Assembly (NCBI GenBank): GCA_018389105.1
Contig: JACATO010000626.1
Span: forward strand, 248,001-312,000
Length of the DNA: 64,000 nucleotides
DNA from: Nautilus pompilius
Lineage: Eukaryota; Mollusca; Cephalopoda; Nautilida; Nautilidae
Reading direction: 5' to 3'
The position numbers and the translations under genes are program-made. Positions 44,770-58,034 of the stretch are shown here, one piece after another (within the stretch, counting starts at the first letter, position 1; each line of letters begins with the position of its first letter). Below the pieces are notes generated by a model that made no database searches, was not told the DNA's origin, and worked only from the letters and a program-made list of their open reading frames with translations.

Positions 44770-47700
44770 TAATCTTTCAAGAAGACTTTTATTAGTAGTT
44801 TCTATGCTGGGCAGAGACTTAGGGTTTGACAACCAAATAGTACTTGTTTCCATATGTTAGCCATTTTTAAAATTGACTGGTAACAAAGGGTGTACAGAAA
44901 TCATGAACTGTTGCACATTACACATGGAAAAATCAAATAATATATAATCTATAGTGGGAACAGGTAAAAGTAGATATTGTTAGTCATTTGGGGAGATCAC
45001 TATGAATATAAATTTTCATTTAGTGACTTACTGCCAATCAAGAATACTTACTTATCCTTACAATATTAATTGACAAAATGTTTTAGCTCTCAATATTCAT
45101 GATGGTAGAGTTACAAGGTTATAAAAGTGTCTTTTAATGCTTAATAAATGGAATTTCGGTAAGCTGATAAATGTATCTCATACTGATGATTAATTGATGC
45201 TTCTTAGGACAAGAAATCTATAAGACAAAAATGATATCAAGAAAAAAATATATTTTGAAATTTCTTACAAAACTAATACTCATGTCAGCATCTCAAGTTT
45301 AATGTAATTTTCACCCTTCTCAACAATTTTTGAAAAGGGTAAACTCAAAGAGTTTTGATATAAAATGCGCTAGTGGATATTAATAATTCTGAGTCATTAT
45401 TTGAAGTGGTTTCTTTTAATATTCGCTTTTCTCAAGCCAGACATAGAAAACACACTTGAATCACTAAATTAAAATATATGCTTTTTAGATTTTTTTTGAT
45501 TTTCTAAAATTAAAAAAAGATATTTAAATGTTTGTATTCTTTAACGATTTTACTTGTATTTTTTATGCACATATACTGACATTCTTGTAGAAAAACAACC
45601 ATACCCCAACTGTCACATTTATGAAAACAAAAATTACATTTCTATAAATCTGTTTTATATTTTTCTATAAATACAACTTTGTATTTGACTTTGTTTGGTA
45701 GAAAGGTTTCACTTTAGAGCAATAACTGACCAAACAAACAGTCATAGAATTCTAACAAACCAAGATAATTTAGAAATAATCCATTTGATTTTTAACTTAA
45801 TACTGGATATAGATAAAGAAAAGATCATTCCTCCAGCTTATGTATCTACAACGAGAGAAGCCAGTCAGCCCAGTGTGAAAGGATGCATAGTCTTTTTGCA
45901 ACACTTGACTTGAATAAGCTGCTTTGAACCATAACCAGAAGGAAAAAAAGTTCAAGACTAAGGATGAAAGGTAGGAATTCTAGCTTTGTCACATTTATTA
46001 TACAAGAAACATTTAAAGAAGAGAAGAGGAAAAAAAAAACCATTTTCATCACTTGATTGACAAATGCAATTACTGCTGAACATGGTTACATCAATCAAAA
46101 GATAAAGCTCAGAAGAAGTTTCTTACTGTAGAAAGGCCTTCAAGACTAGTTTAATCAAAATAAAGTACTAATCAGAAAATTAAATGCTGCACATTTTTTC
46201 AGGTAGTTCATAGCAACAACAAATGATAATTTTACTAATTTTATTTTATTTTTGTAACAAAAGCATATGTACAGTGAGCAAAGACATTACAATAAAACCA
46301 CCAACAGCTAATTAAGACCTTTTGAAAATGCAAATCAGAATGTTTTAGAGTTGCTTTTTTGTGCAACTAAAAGGATCACAAGTTTTTATGCAATCCTTGC
46401 TGTATCACATTTAGTATACAAGATGACCAAAGCTTGTGCATTTAAAACAAAAAAAAATAGCAAGCACCATTTTTTAAACCATTCCAATGGTCATGGAGTG
46501 AAAAGTTCACTCACTGCTTCACATGGTCACATCAAAAGTTGGAGCCCAAGTATAATTTCAGTAGCCTTAAGTATGACCAGAGGAAAAGAGTGTTAAAATG
46601 CTTAGATAGTACACTGTGGTTCAATGTGTAACATTTAAAATATAATTATCTTATTCCCCGATCAAATGAAAGAATTACAACAAGTTATATTTAATGAACA
46701 ATTATAACAATTTTGTAAAATATCATTTCAAAATGATTTATATGGAGGAACATTAACAGAAAAAGGGTTGCTTTTTTTAATTTTAGAATATTATGCAGTA
46801 TCCTTTTGATTGATACTTTGTCATTTGATGTAACCATGTACAGTCAGTGGGTATGCATTATATATGCATAAACTTTAAAATGTCAGCTGCCAGATCTGAA
46901 CAAAATCAACAATAATAAATACTACAGTAGTTTTAACTAGAAACATATCACTTGCATTACAGCTAGTTGTATTTGTTGCAAAATTCTAACATTTATATAA
47001 TAAATGCCAGTTTCAGTTGATGATAATTATAGCAGTAAGCTGCTTTCCCCTTTAATGAGTCGAACTAAAGCCATGTTCTAATGTAGTTTGTTGTTTTTGC
47101 TTTTTTCTTTGCCAGACAAAATCACTTAAGAATTACTGATGGAGTATGTTGTAATGGATATAATAAAGTAAAATTTAAAATCTTTAGTAATATTAAAGTT
47201 TCTTGTTCATTGAAAATGAGCCTAAAAATTAATAAATAATACAGAACATTAGTGGATCTTTTAGAGAACCAAAGTTCGTAGTTAGAATACTGTAAGCTAG
47301 GTTTATGCTGTCCAATGGCAAACATTTTTAATATCAACCATTCTTCCAATTGTTTCTCTAGCGCTTTACAGTTATCATTTTTCAGTTTTATTCTTAATCA
47401 CATTTTTTAAAAGGGCCAAAAGACAATAGGGAAACAAGTGTAAAAAATCTTTTGTTTGTTTTGGCAAGTCTCTTTATAAAACCATTTTATATATACAATT
47501 TATTTGTAATCCTTCAGTCTATGCAACTTCAGATGCACTGTACTTAGTGTGACAGTCTATTCATTGATTCGGTCAGTTTTCAACTTTAATTAATTGACAG
47601 TTAAATTTAAAATAAAAATTGCTAAAAGTGCAACAATTGTAATCATATTTGCAATATCTCAACTATAATTCTTGACATTATTCAAGTTAATGGTCAAAAA

Positions 47701-49640
47701 CTAGTAAATTCTTCTTTAATTAGTATAACAACTTTAAATACCTTGTACAACGAGCATGAAATTCATCAAACCTTGCATCATGAAAGTTTTTTTTTCCCTC
47801 ACAGTTATAATAAATATACTTACATTAAAGATGTGACTGATGGATAGAATGCAGTTGAAAGAGAGGCAACATTAATGAATGCAGTACTTACGTTAGACAA
47901 TGTGTTTGCTTTTAAACTATATTTTTTACAAATTAAAAAATGCAGAAAGTCTGGTCTACTTAAATTCAGTGGTTTTTTCACTTAAACCTGCTTTTATGGT
48001 TTATGCTTTAGATGAATTCTATCTATCAGCAGATATCACAAAAACAGGGAGCCCTGATAACCTAGAGACAATTCTTTCTAGCCCGCACAACTTGAATTCC
48101 AAAAAATTTGTTTTGTTTTGCATTATTTACAGGTAATTATAAATTAGCTCTAGTTTTAAAATGACTGTTTTTACAAATATTTGTAGTGGTCTTATACAAT
48201 TATTTGGTTTACTGAATAATTACAGACAGAGAATGATATTTTTTAAACTGAAGCATTTTATTCAAGAATTTTCATTTACAAAATATTTGTAAATTTTAAG
48301 AAATTTTACAAATTCAATCATCAGAATATTTTAAAAACTTGTGCTGAAATATATTAAACTAGAAAAATTAACTGAAAATTATCTGGCATATTTATTTTTT
48401 TGAAAATTACTCTAAGATTCTATTATTCTGTTAAATCATTGTAACTTGCGGATGCTTATAAACTACTCAAATATTTTATTAGATTTATAGATAATTTGTC
48501 AATCCATGTTTTTTGATATTTTTATTAGTTTACATTTTTAGAGTAATGTGATTTTTGAATGATGCATAATTCATTTTTAATGTAATTCAGTTTACATAGT
48601 TAAGCAACATGAAATATCTGCAGCAGTAAATTTTAAGATATCTGAATACAAGAAAAACAATGTATCCTATTATTAATCTAAAAAATTTACTGCATGAAAT
48701 CCAAAATTTACTAACACACAACACTGTAATATGATAATTACTCATCTCAAATAAAATAATTTGTTTGTTTCTTTGATGCTGTATTCTCTTAAAAACTCTT
48801 GCTTATTCAAAATATCAAAAGCTGAGATATTTTGCTAATGAGTTTTTAAAAGGGTGCATGTTTAAAAAAATTTGATTAAATAATAATTTCTAAAATATTT
48901 CATAAGGAAACTAATTTGATCATTAATCAAGCCAGTGGGGTTCAGAGAAATAAAAGAAAACTGTCAGCATAATTTTAATCCTGTTTTACTTCTGAAGCAT
49001 CCATATAAAAATATCAGCGATTGATATTTACTTTTAAGACAGAAAGTACATTATTCACTTCATATTCTTCTAGAGCTCAGGGTTATTTAAAGGGATGCAC
49101 ATTGAAGATGATATTCATTTTTTTATTACTGCTAGTTGATAGTTATGAAACTATTGGAACTTTCAATGTAGTATCTTATTGGAGAGTGATGTCAGATGGT
49201 ATCAGTTAAGTATTAACAGCTAACAAAACTTGTCTTGGCAAAAATAATGTTATAAGCAACTGCAAGTTAAAATTATGAGTTATTTGTTGGCAAACTTTCT
49301 TTCAAATACTCACATCTTTGCAAGGAAAGAAATTTATGTAATTTTAATTACTCAAGTCAAACCACATCTGTTAGAGCTGTTGTCAATATAGTGAATTTTC
49401 TGATCATATGAGATGATCAAAAAGTTAACTGTAAGCACAGATATCTTTTGTGGTTATGACCAGTACAATGCCATGAATAGCCCCAAGAAAGCGAAGTTAA
49501 GTTATATGACTAGGCAAAATTTTCATTAAAATACAAACAAGGATTTAAAATCTGAGTTTGGCAGTCATAAATTTGTAAAGAATTCATATGTGATATGGAC
49601 CAAAGGTATTATATTGAGAAATCATGAAAAAATAGATATA
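44770..49640. other. Long AT-rich non-coding DNA
   Basis: No transposon ends or transposase blocks recognised. Two loosely similar segments near 45980-46100 and 46395-46530 share TCACATTTA.TATACAAGA and a later TCACATCAA-type motif, suggesting an old local duplication. One possible exon at 48012-48132 is described under findings. Confidence 0.4.
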
Positions 49641-50484
49641 CAGTGGTAGAAAAAAGTTTAAGAACGACATTATGGCAAATATAATAAATGTTTTCCAGCA
49701 TGGTCATAATACTGATAATAAAAGCAATTTTTTGTTTTGATTATCATATACAACAACATGCTTAGTAATGCACATGCTTGATTAATTTGAAATTTTGTCA
49801 CTAAAAACTAATTTCTAGAGATTACATGAGATAGATCAAGGAAATATTAGTATAAAGTTGTATGGCGATAAAACATCAATTACAGCCTGACAGCACTTTT
49901 GTGTGAAGTCCACTAAATCGTTTCTCTGAATTCCTTAAATGTCACTGGACATCTTTTAAAAATCTATTTCAGATGGAGACTTGATTTTCTCATTGATCCA
50001 AGCATGAGATTTTTTAGGTGTGTCACTTTCATGGTTTTTGATGTAGTTGGCTGTTTATCCATATAGCATCTGGGATATATAACAAGTCATTTTATTACAC
50101 TCCAACCCCTTTAGCATCTTGAAATATGAGTTTTCCTTGTGCAACTCCACAATCCAGGTGTCTTTCATTGGACTTACTGGCCTATTGTAAAATGCTAAAA
50201 AAAGTAATGCATTACTTTACTACACTGTATTGGTTTTCTGAAGAAAATAAAAATAAATGCAGTTGTTTTTGCTCTTAAACTTTTGTTGCTATGAAATGTC
50301 ATCATAATGCAAGAAAAATGATTGCACGCAAAATATTTACTATCAATCATGTTGATGTATACGTCATTCAAAAGAACAGAAATTGTGTTCTATAGTATGA
50401 TACTCATACTGGAACATTTATTCTTACATATTTTGTGTGTCATTTTATGTTTGTGTCATTGTTCTTAAACATTTATCACCACTG
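49641..50484. mobile_element. Tc1-like element with TA duplication, short and decayed
   Basis: The left end reads CAGTGGTAGAAAAAAGTTTAAG and the right end, reversed, CAGTGGTGATAAATGTTTAAG, giving a roughly 26-bp imperfect inverted repeat ending AAGAAC. TA flanks it at 49639-49640 and 50485-50486. On the minus strand near 49850-49930, LVDFTQKCCQAVIDV resembles the Tc1 C-terminal tail (LVxSMPRRCQAVIxA); the remaining interior is unreadable. At 844 bp it is shorter than an autonomous Tc1 (about 1.6 kb), so it is a deleted, non-autonomous copy. Confidence 0.75.
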
Positions 50485-50486
50485 TA

Positions 50487-53400
50487 TTCTTAGAGATTGT
50501 TTAGCTTTTTCCATATTTGTACAGTACAGGTATTGCCTCAAAACATGAACTTACAATATCACTGCAGTGCAAGGGGCTAATTGGATATGTAGTTATTATG
50601 AAAATCTTGTGTTTGTGTCTGTGTTTATATTACAAGAATAAAATGCTTATATGATGTCATAAACATAAAAACTGTATTCTTGAACTGCAGAAAAGTGTTT
50701 GTAATAGTGGTAATATATTGTTATTTATAATTTTGGAGGAGGACAGCATCTTTGTGGAATTTTAAAAAAAAATTGGCATTAATAATAAAGAAATAAGATA
50801 AATCAGTAAATACATAAGAATAATATATTTATTTTAAATTACTGATAACTTTTTCTTGAATAAAACTTAAATTTTTTGGCAGCAGATTTTGGGATTATGG
50901 ATGTTGATGATATAATTTAATGAAATGATATCCAATTCTAGCTATCATTCACGGTGTTATGGTTTGAAGCAGTTCTGGATTTATTTCCAAAAACTCACAA
51001 TAGATGAATTTTGAGGTAAAGCTTTTAACTTCAAACATACTAATGGAACAAAGAGCAGCAAGCTTTAGAGTTTGTGTGAATCAAAGGGTAACAAAAACAA
51101 CTTTAACAATACTTTAAAGAGAGAGAGGCTAATAAGCTTCAATTGCAGTGATCCTCTTGCTGCGCACATTTTATAATCTTTGATTAAAGGCAAAGACAGA
51201 TACTTCAGTGAGTAGAGTCTACGTGATTATAGAAGAGGAACTAATCAAAATGATGAACTGAATTAAAGTAAATTCAGGTCTCTTTTTCTTATTTTGATCT
51301 TTAAAAAAAGGCATACAAAATTCTTAATAACTCTGGAGGGGGCAATGTTATGTACCGTCTTCACTGTTTCATTCATTATTAACCTAATTTAAAAATAGAT
51401 GTGAAAATTGCCAAATATAACTTAGAATGCATGTTCAACCTCCAAGCTTGTCTTTTTTTTCATAACTGGACCTATTTTCATTTGTTTATTTTAGACTACA
51501 AATTGCATCTTTTAAAGGAAACATTACACGTTGCACCCTTAATAGTTTATAAACATATCAGTTTTGTTTGCATTTAAATGTAAAATATGACCAATTTCTA
51601 GGCTGCCTCATACTAAGAAATCTTATTGAATTATTCAGTGACAGTTTACTTATTAAAAAATACATAAACAAAACAAAACAAAAACAGCAATAACAACAAC
51701 AGTAATAATGAAAAAAATCTATCAAGTAACAAAACATTATATCAATAAAGATGAAGGATCACATAGAAAATAATATGACATTAAAGAATAACTTGAAAGA
51801 AATCGCATGAAATGGAGACGTTTTAAAATTCAGCAAACCAATTTTACTAAAATGTTTTAAAAAAGATTAACTTTTCTACACCAAATGAAACTAAAAGCAG
51901 AGGATGAACAATTATTCCAACCCCAACCTTAAATGTATATTTTATCAAAACCCAATTACAATATAAAAAATCTGTAGTTATGTATTTTATGGTTTATCTT
52001 TATCTAGATTTTATTAGTCATAAACTATTTTTATCCATTAATTGGTGTTAAAAAAGCAATTGTTTTTCTTGGGGGAATCTTTGATTTTAATGAATAAGCT
52101 TTTACCTTGACAAAGCAAATAAAGGTTCAGAAAATATATTGATTTAATTCACATTTGTCAAGAATATAAAAAATGTTTTTCTAATTATAACATGAAAATT
52201 GTCTGATCTCTGACACTAGAGAATAACAGAGTTTTTGTTTAAAGATTACTTCTAACCAAATTGTTATTCTACTATTCTTTCAACATTTTATCTGTTATTT
52301 GTTGTAATAAGTTTATTGATAATATAGAATAATTTTTACAATATATTTCTACCATGGAGAATTAGAAGAAAATGTAAGAAAAGCCATGTCATTTGGTTCA
52401 TGTGTTTCCTTCATCCTTACAGATGATGAAATGATTTGTCATTTTAAAGTCACCCAGATCTGAAGGCTGACATTTTTTCTATTTTCTTTTAACAGTCTGA
52501 TGACATTTCTGACAGACAACAATTTTCTCATCATGTAGGAAATAATAGTAAGGACTGGTATCAGGTTTGGACAGCTCATTTATAGAATATCTGCCAGTTC
52601 TCTTATCATTTACTCAAATTAAAGAAAAATAAGGTAAACTGTATTCACACACACACACACAGGTAACATGAGCCACCGATATACAAATGTGTAACATATC
52701 ACATACAAACTTGTTCTTAGTCACCCTGATGGCAGAAATATTTGTTTATTATTTTTTTAATTTTAAATTGGTGAATATCTTGTGCAATTTTAAAACATGA
52801 AACTACAATATCTAAAATGTTTATATTACAGTACAGTTAACACCAGGAATAAAACTGTTCCCCACAGTGGAGCTTGAACAAGTGATCACACAGATATGAT
52901 GAGAATTAATGTAGAACAAACAAAACTAGGAAGAAGTCAATCCCTACTTAAATCACATGTAACTCTCAGTAGTCAGTGTTTCTTGTTTTAACCTTTCAAA
53001 GATTCCCACTATAATATTTAATGAAACACAGAAATGATGCAAACACATTTTTTTATACAAATGAGTGAAACAAAACTGAACATGGTTTGCATATCACAAA
53101 CATCTTTCAGAAAACAAGCGAAGAAAGGAAGAAAGATAGTAGTTTAACCCAGTTTTCATTAGTATCTTTGAAGACTGGTGAATGTTTCTCAGTATAGATG
53201 AAAACAATTTTTGCTTAAATTCACAAAATCACTATATAACTAGAAACACTGCCATCATTTGTGCAACTTATACAGCATCAGTCTAGCACAGTAGTAGATG
53301 GAAAAAACAAAAAAAAGAGAAGAAATTGCATTTAAATGTTTTCCATAGCACTTATGAGCACCTCGTAACAAGGATGAACGGTCGTTTGAAAATTATTTGG

Positions 53401-55863
53401 AGTCACTGTTAGTAATCTTAGCTTGATGTATGAGCTGCATGAACAAAACGTTCTGAAAGTCAGGCAACCTGTCATGGCAGTGCTTTTCATTTTTACAGAT
53501 TGTCCTTCGAAGTCATCACAGCAGTGAATAAATAAGAAAGTAGGTGAGACCAGTTTTTTCTTTTTTACATTCTTCGTATTAACATCTTTTTTTTCTTGAC
53601 AAAAGATCACACTTAAGTGGAATGGATGTCTTTACTTGAAATTACCAAATTTATTCTACAGCGATTTGCATAGCAAAGACAGTATAAGAGAAAAAAGTGT
53701 CATTTATACATTCATTCATCCATCCATCAACCATCAAAATCATATTTGGCTATCATTGGTGAAAAAAGAAACACCTTTTGTAATGAACTTTGTTCATGGA
53801 TAGAATTTCTGGTTCCAATGAAAAATACCCAAAAATATTTACCCATGAACTTCATAACTTTGATGTAGTGGGTATAAACAGTCATTTGCCTTGAGGATTA
53901 TGATTGTCCTCTGCATAAGACAACCTTAAAGTACATTGTTCATTAAACAGGAAGCATGCAAATGAGATTAATTACCAATAAGTTACATAATTCAAAATTC
54001 CAATCATTTTTCAGTATTCTGGCCTTCAAAGTACTCTTGGCAACACGTGTAGAGCATTCATGTGCATGGCTACGAAAACGAACATTTAAATTCTACTTTT
54101 TTAAAGGGTACTATCAAAATAAATATAGATAAGAAAACATATTAAAAGCATTTTTGAAGATCAAGTAATATTTGAAAATGATTGACCACCGATTAATCTT
54201 TACATTTCTGTCATTATTTGTATGATAAAATTATTTTGGCACAAAAATATTATTCACATATTTTAAAAGGCTTTTGTCAGTTAAAGTTTTATAGTTATTT
54301 GGTTAGATAGAATTCAAGAAATTAAGAATTGGTAGATTTAATTACCAAAACCCTGCACTATTAATTTGCTAACTTCAATGCTGGTGAGAGCTTTCACTGT
54401 AGCTTGATACAGACATAAATGTACAAGTGGTACTTAACAAACTCCAGTAAATATGCAGCCTCCAAAGCAATAATCTTACTAGCTCATCATACTGCTTGAC
54501 TACACTACTAGCAACAGATTTTAAATTAACATTTTACAGTGATTGTCCATTTAAAGGAAACTGAGTAAAGAAGAAAACAAGTTAGATATTTTACTTAAAA
54601 ACTGATCATCTGAGCAACTAACTGAAGTATTTTATTTAGCATGTTTTTCCATGTAAATTTGTTGCCCCCTATTATTTAAAGTTATGGATAAGATTTCTCA
54701 GTTTAATAACATTATAATGCATTAATCATACCTATTTGTAACTTTCATATTTTGGTCACAGTAAAACAAATAAACCATGACAGGTTCTCTCTTTTCACAA
54801 TGTCCATATCGTGTATCAAAATTTAACATTCTCACAAAATTCATATAATTTTATCATACAAATGAAACTAATCTCAACAAATTTCTGATGTGATTTTGCT
54901 TTCACCTGAATCCTAACATGAAAATTTTTCAAACATTAACAAAAATGAATGATAAAATTCTAATGAGAATTTTTTCTTGCAAGATTTAACTTGGTCAAAA
55001 TCATTAGCATATGCATAATTATGATTTTCACAGGACTTACATGAATTTGTAGTTTTGATTTATATAATATTTTGAGTTTAACCTATTCCATGTTTAATTA
55101 GGGTTTCTATTTTAACAGTCTGTATGATTTAAATGAGCTTTATTCTTCATATTTAGTTGTTTCTCATATGCTCTGTTACCAGACATCATTTTCTTCTAAA
55201 ATCCAAAAATCATTTTCCTTTCTATTCTAAACATTTTTTTCAATATATCATAAGTTCAGCTTTTAGAATTAATATTTTTTCTTTATTTTAGACTTTTTAA
55301 AAATTTCTTTTGGCTAAAAAAAAATCATTCTTTTCACATTTTATAATCTTCCTAGCATTTCCTTTTCAAGCTGGTTCTTACGGCGTATGAATGTTTTATT
55401 CTTACTAAGTTTAGAAAACATTTTAAAAATAAAAGCTTTGATTTGTTATTTTCTTTTAAAGTTTTTTTATTAGAAAACAGAAACTACTATTTGCTAACAA
55501 TGACAGAATGTAAATCAAACCTGTTTTCCTTTTCATTTATTTGTATAAAAATGAAGAAATATACTTGCGATATAGAAGGCTGTGATAATACGCTGCACAG
55601 TGGTATCCGACAGGGAATCTAGTTTAAAGGTATCTGTATTATTGCCACAAAAAATTTTCAAAATAGATATTTCACTCCAAAAAAAAATACAAATTTAAAA
55701 TTCGACGAAATCGTTTAAAAAATAATTTCAGATTACTTCCCCACAGGTAAAAAATGAAAACTCAATTCTTAACAGGACAAATGAAAATGTATAAAGTTAA
55801 AAAAAAAAACAACAAACTTTGGCAGTTATTTTTAATGCTTTGACCAAGCATTATGTTTTTTAC
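50487..55863. other. Long AT-rich non-coding DNA with a short CA repeat
   Basis: A (CA)8 tract lies at 52646-52661. Near 52496-52585 a strong acceptor-like tract precedes a 29-codon open frame (see findings). A segment at 53184-53231 recurs at 56164-56211. No transposon or RNA gene could be supported. Confidence 0.4.
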
Positions 55864-55927
55864 CTGAACTTTGTTCATACCATTTTCTGTAAACAAAGAA
55901 AGAATGGCATCCCGGAATGCAGCTTCT
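55864..55927 (-). CDS. Candidate internal coding exon of an unrecognised host gene
   Basis: On the minus strand the sequence TTGTGTGATGTTTTCAG precedes a 64-base segment that ends in CAG followed by GTAAAA, a normal acceptor and donor. After one base the frame reads EAAFRDAILSLFTENGMNKVQ without a stop. The codons and the segment's higher GC content (CGGGATGCC) look coding against very AT-rich flanks. I do not recognise the protein. No neighbouring exons could be tied to it, and a 64-base open segment between splice-like sites can arise by chance. Confidence 0.35.
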
Positions 55928-55998
55928 CTGAAAACATCACACAACAATGTTAAAAGTTCATTTAAACTATTTACTAAAACGGATTAAAAAGAATATTA

Positions 55999-56039
55999 AC
56001 ATTTATGATCATATGATCATACTTCCTGATCATAAATGT
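55999..56039. repeat. Perfect 13-bp inverted repeat
   Basis: ACATTTATGATCA at 55999-56011 is inverted as TGATCATAAATGT at 56027-56039, with a 15-base loop that starts with its own palindrome-forming TATGATCAT. It would form a cruciform or RNA hairpin. No function is implied. Confidence 0.7.
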
Positions 56040-57340
56040 ATATTTGGAGTAGCTAGAAAAGTAAACAAAAATGTCACTCAAATAATCGGAAAAAGAAATT
56101 AAAGCCATAAAAATTTGTTTTCTTCTAGATGATATTATTAGATTTTTGGTTTTGGAATAGTTTGTTTCTCAGTATAGATGAAACAAATTTTACTTAAATT
56201 CACAGAATCAATTTCAAAATTTATTTTGATGCTGTCAAGTTTCCAAAAACAGAAGATTGGATATTAGGTAAAACACTTTTTGTGTTGCTATAAGCAACTA
56301 TGTTTACTACATGCCAATGACAATGTCAATGGATATTAGTGTGAAAGGACAGTTATATACTATTTGTAGAAATGAAGGTAATTATGAAAACAATTTTTGT
56401 TTCTTGTGAGCTAAGGAAAAAAGAACCATGATAAACTAAAAGTTTATTTTTTAAAGGAAAACTGAGTTCATGACAATGCAATGTCAGCAGCATGGCTGTT
56501 ATCAACATCAGTAGTTAGAGTTTTCAGTTATCTATCTAATAAATAAATTCTGGATGGCAACAATAACAGCTAAAATATATTAAATTTTAACTCAAAGACA
56601 AAAAAAGGCAATTTCAATAATGAAAACTGTCTTATCTAGAGAAATCTTTTCCAAAATGAGTCATGTTTTAATTTGTATCATGCTGATCGGCATACATCAG
56701 CCATTGAAAAAGAAATAGATAAGTATTTTGATGGTACAGGTGTATGCCAATGCTTAACATCTACTAATGGAATATACTTTGTTACCTATCTTAATGTCAA
56801 ATTCCCTAATTATAACATAAAGTTCTAAATGTGGTCATCATGCAATTCTTTGCATCTAACAGTTAAGACTTCATTCTATAGGATTATAACAAAAATTAAC
56901 TTATTTTATTGCAAAAGGTTATATATGCACATAAACATTTTTAATGGCAAAGTTTTGAGAATTTTCATGGAGATAATGAAACAATGGTTGCATTTTTTAA
57001 CAGCTCACAAAACATTTGGTCAGTCATGGAAACGACATGGATATCTTGAACTTTCCATTTGTTTTTCATATTAATCACGTAGCCTCAATGAATTAAAGAT
57101 GTAGCTTGAACTAAAGAGGAATCAATTTAGTGTTAAAAAGTGACTACATACCTTATCGTAAACTTTAAGTAAATTTACATAATAAATTTATGTTTTCTAA
57201 ACAAAAGGTTCAAGAGCCAGCAAGGCCTCCTACAAGCAAATTATGCAGAGAAATGTTTTCATTTTGATCACTTTTAAAATAGTCTCCATTTTTCTCTAGG
57301 GCCATTTTAAAGGGTTTCAATAAAATTTAAAGGAATAATT
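56040..57340. other. AT-rich non-coding DNA
   Basis: Nothing recognised except the repeat at 56164-56211 that is shared with 53184-53231. An 81-codon frame at 56829-57074 has no family motif. Confidence 0.4.
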
Positions 57341-57344
57341 ACTA

Positions 57345-58030
57345 TTTATTTTCTAATGTAATATTATAGAGTAGGGGGAACAATTTATACTGTGCCATGG
57401 AGCCTCCATAGTCATTAAGATGTCACAAATGCTGCAATAAGCCATTCATGGCTTCCTTCTTTAATGCATTGGTTGCAGCAGAATGAAGAGCATGTGTCAA
57501 CAAAACGGCAGCCTTTCAGAATGCACTTCACACTGAAAAATGGTATGAAATTACAAGGTGCAATATCTAATGAGTATGGAAGATGTGATAGTTATGTAAC
57601 CTCATGATTGGTTAAAGATCCATGAATAAAAAGTGTGGTATGAGGCATGTTGCATTGTTGTGTTGAAGGATCACCATGTTCTTTGATGTCAGGGATATTG
57701 TTCACCAAGACATTGTTTTCCTAGAGGAAAGCAATCGATGATCTCTTTTACAATAATGTTTCTCACCAATACTTTCAATGCTGTGCGATGCAAATGCCAT
57801 GATCTCACTACAGAGTAATAGTGGATCCTTCAACATTACAATGCAACATTCCATAGATCACTTTCATCTGTGGATTTCTTAGCAGTCATATCCTAAGCTC
57901 TATACAAAATATGGAAAAGTGTATCAAAAGTCAGTAGGACTATTTCAAAGGGGGATCATACTGAAAACTAACTTCTGTGCATAGTTTGCTTATACAAATG
58001 CTGGCCCTGGTCTTGACATTATCAGATGAC
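57345..58030 (-). pseudogene. mariner-like transposase remnant
   Basis: On the minus strand, LFIHGSLTNHEVT then LSHLPYSLDIAPCNFIPFFSVKCILKGCRFVDTC (about 57640-57500) matches the mariner third-aspartate block and its follow-up (xLxHPPYSPDLAPCDFFLFPxLKxxLKGRRFxxxE), with the aspartate kept as S-L-D-I and C-N in place of C-D. CIKEGSHEWLIAAFV fits the AIPKEAxxxCFxxW tail weakly. Upstream (57650-58030) stretches such as the VKEIIDCFPLGKQCL region are unreadable. It belongs to a different mariner type from the Hsmar1-like copy at 40 kb. Confidence 0.55.
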
Positions 58031-58034
58031 TCTT

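Noticed and set aside
49935-49946. CACTGGACATC, similar to the end of the CACTG-ended transposon
   Set aside because: The match stops before CAACA, lies inside the Tc1-like element and has no partner end.
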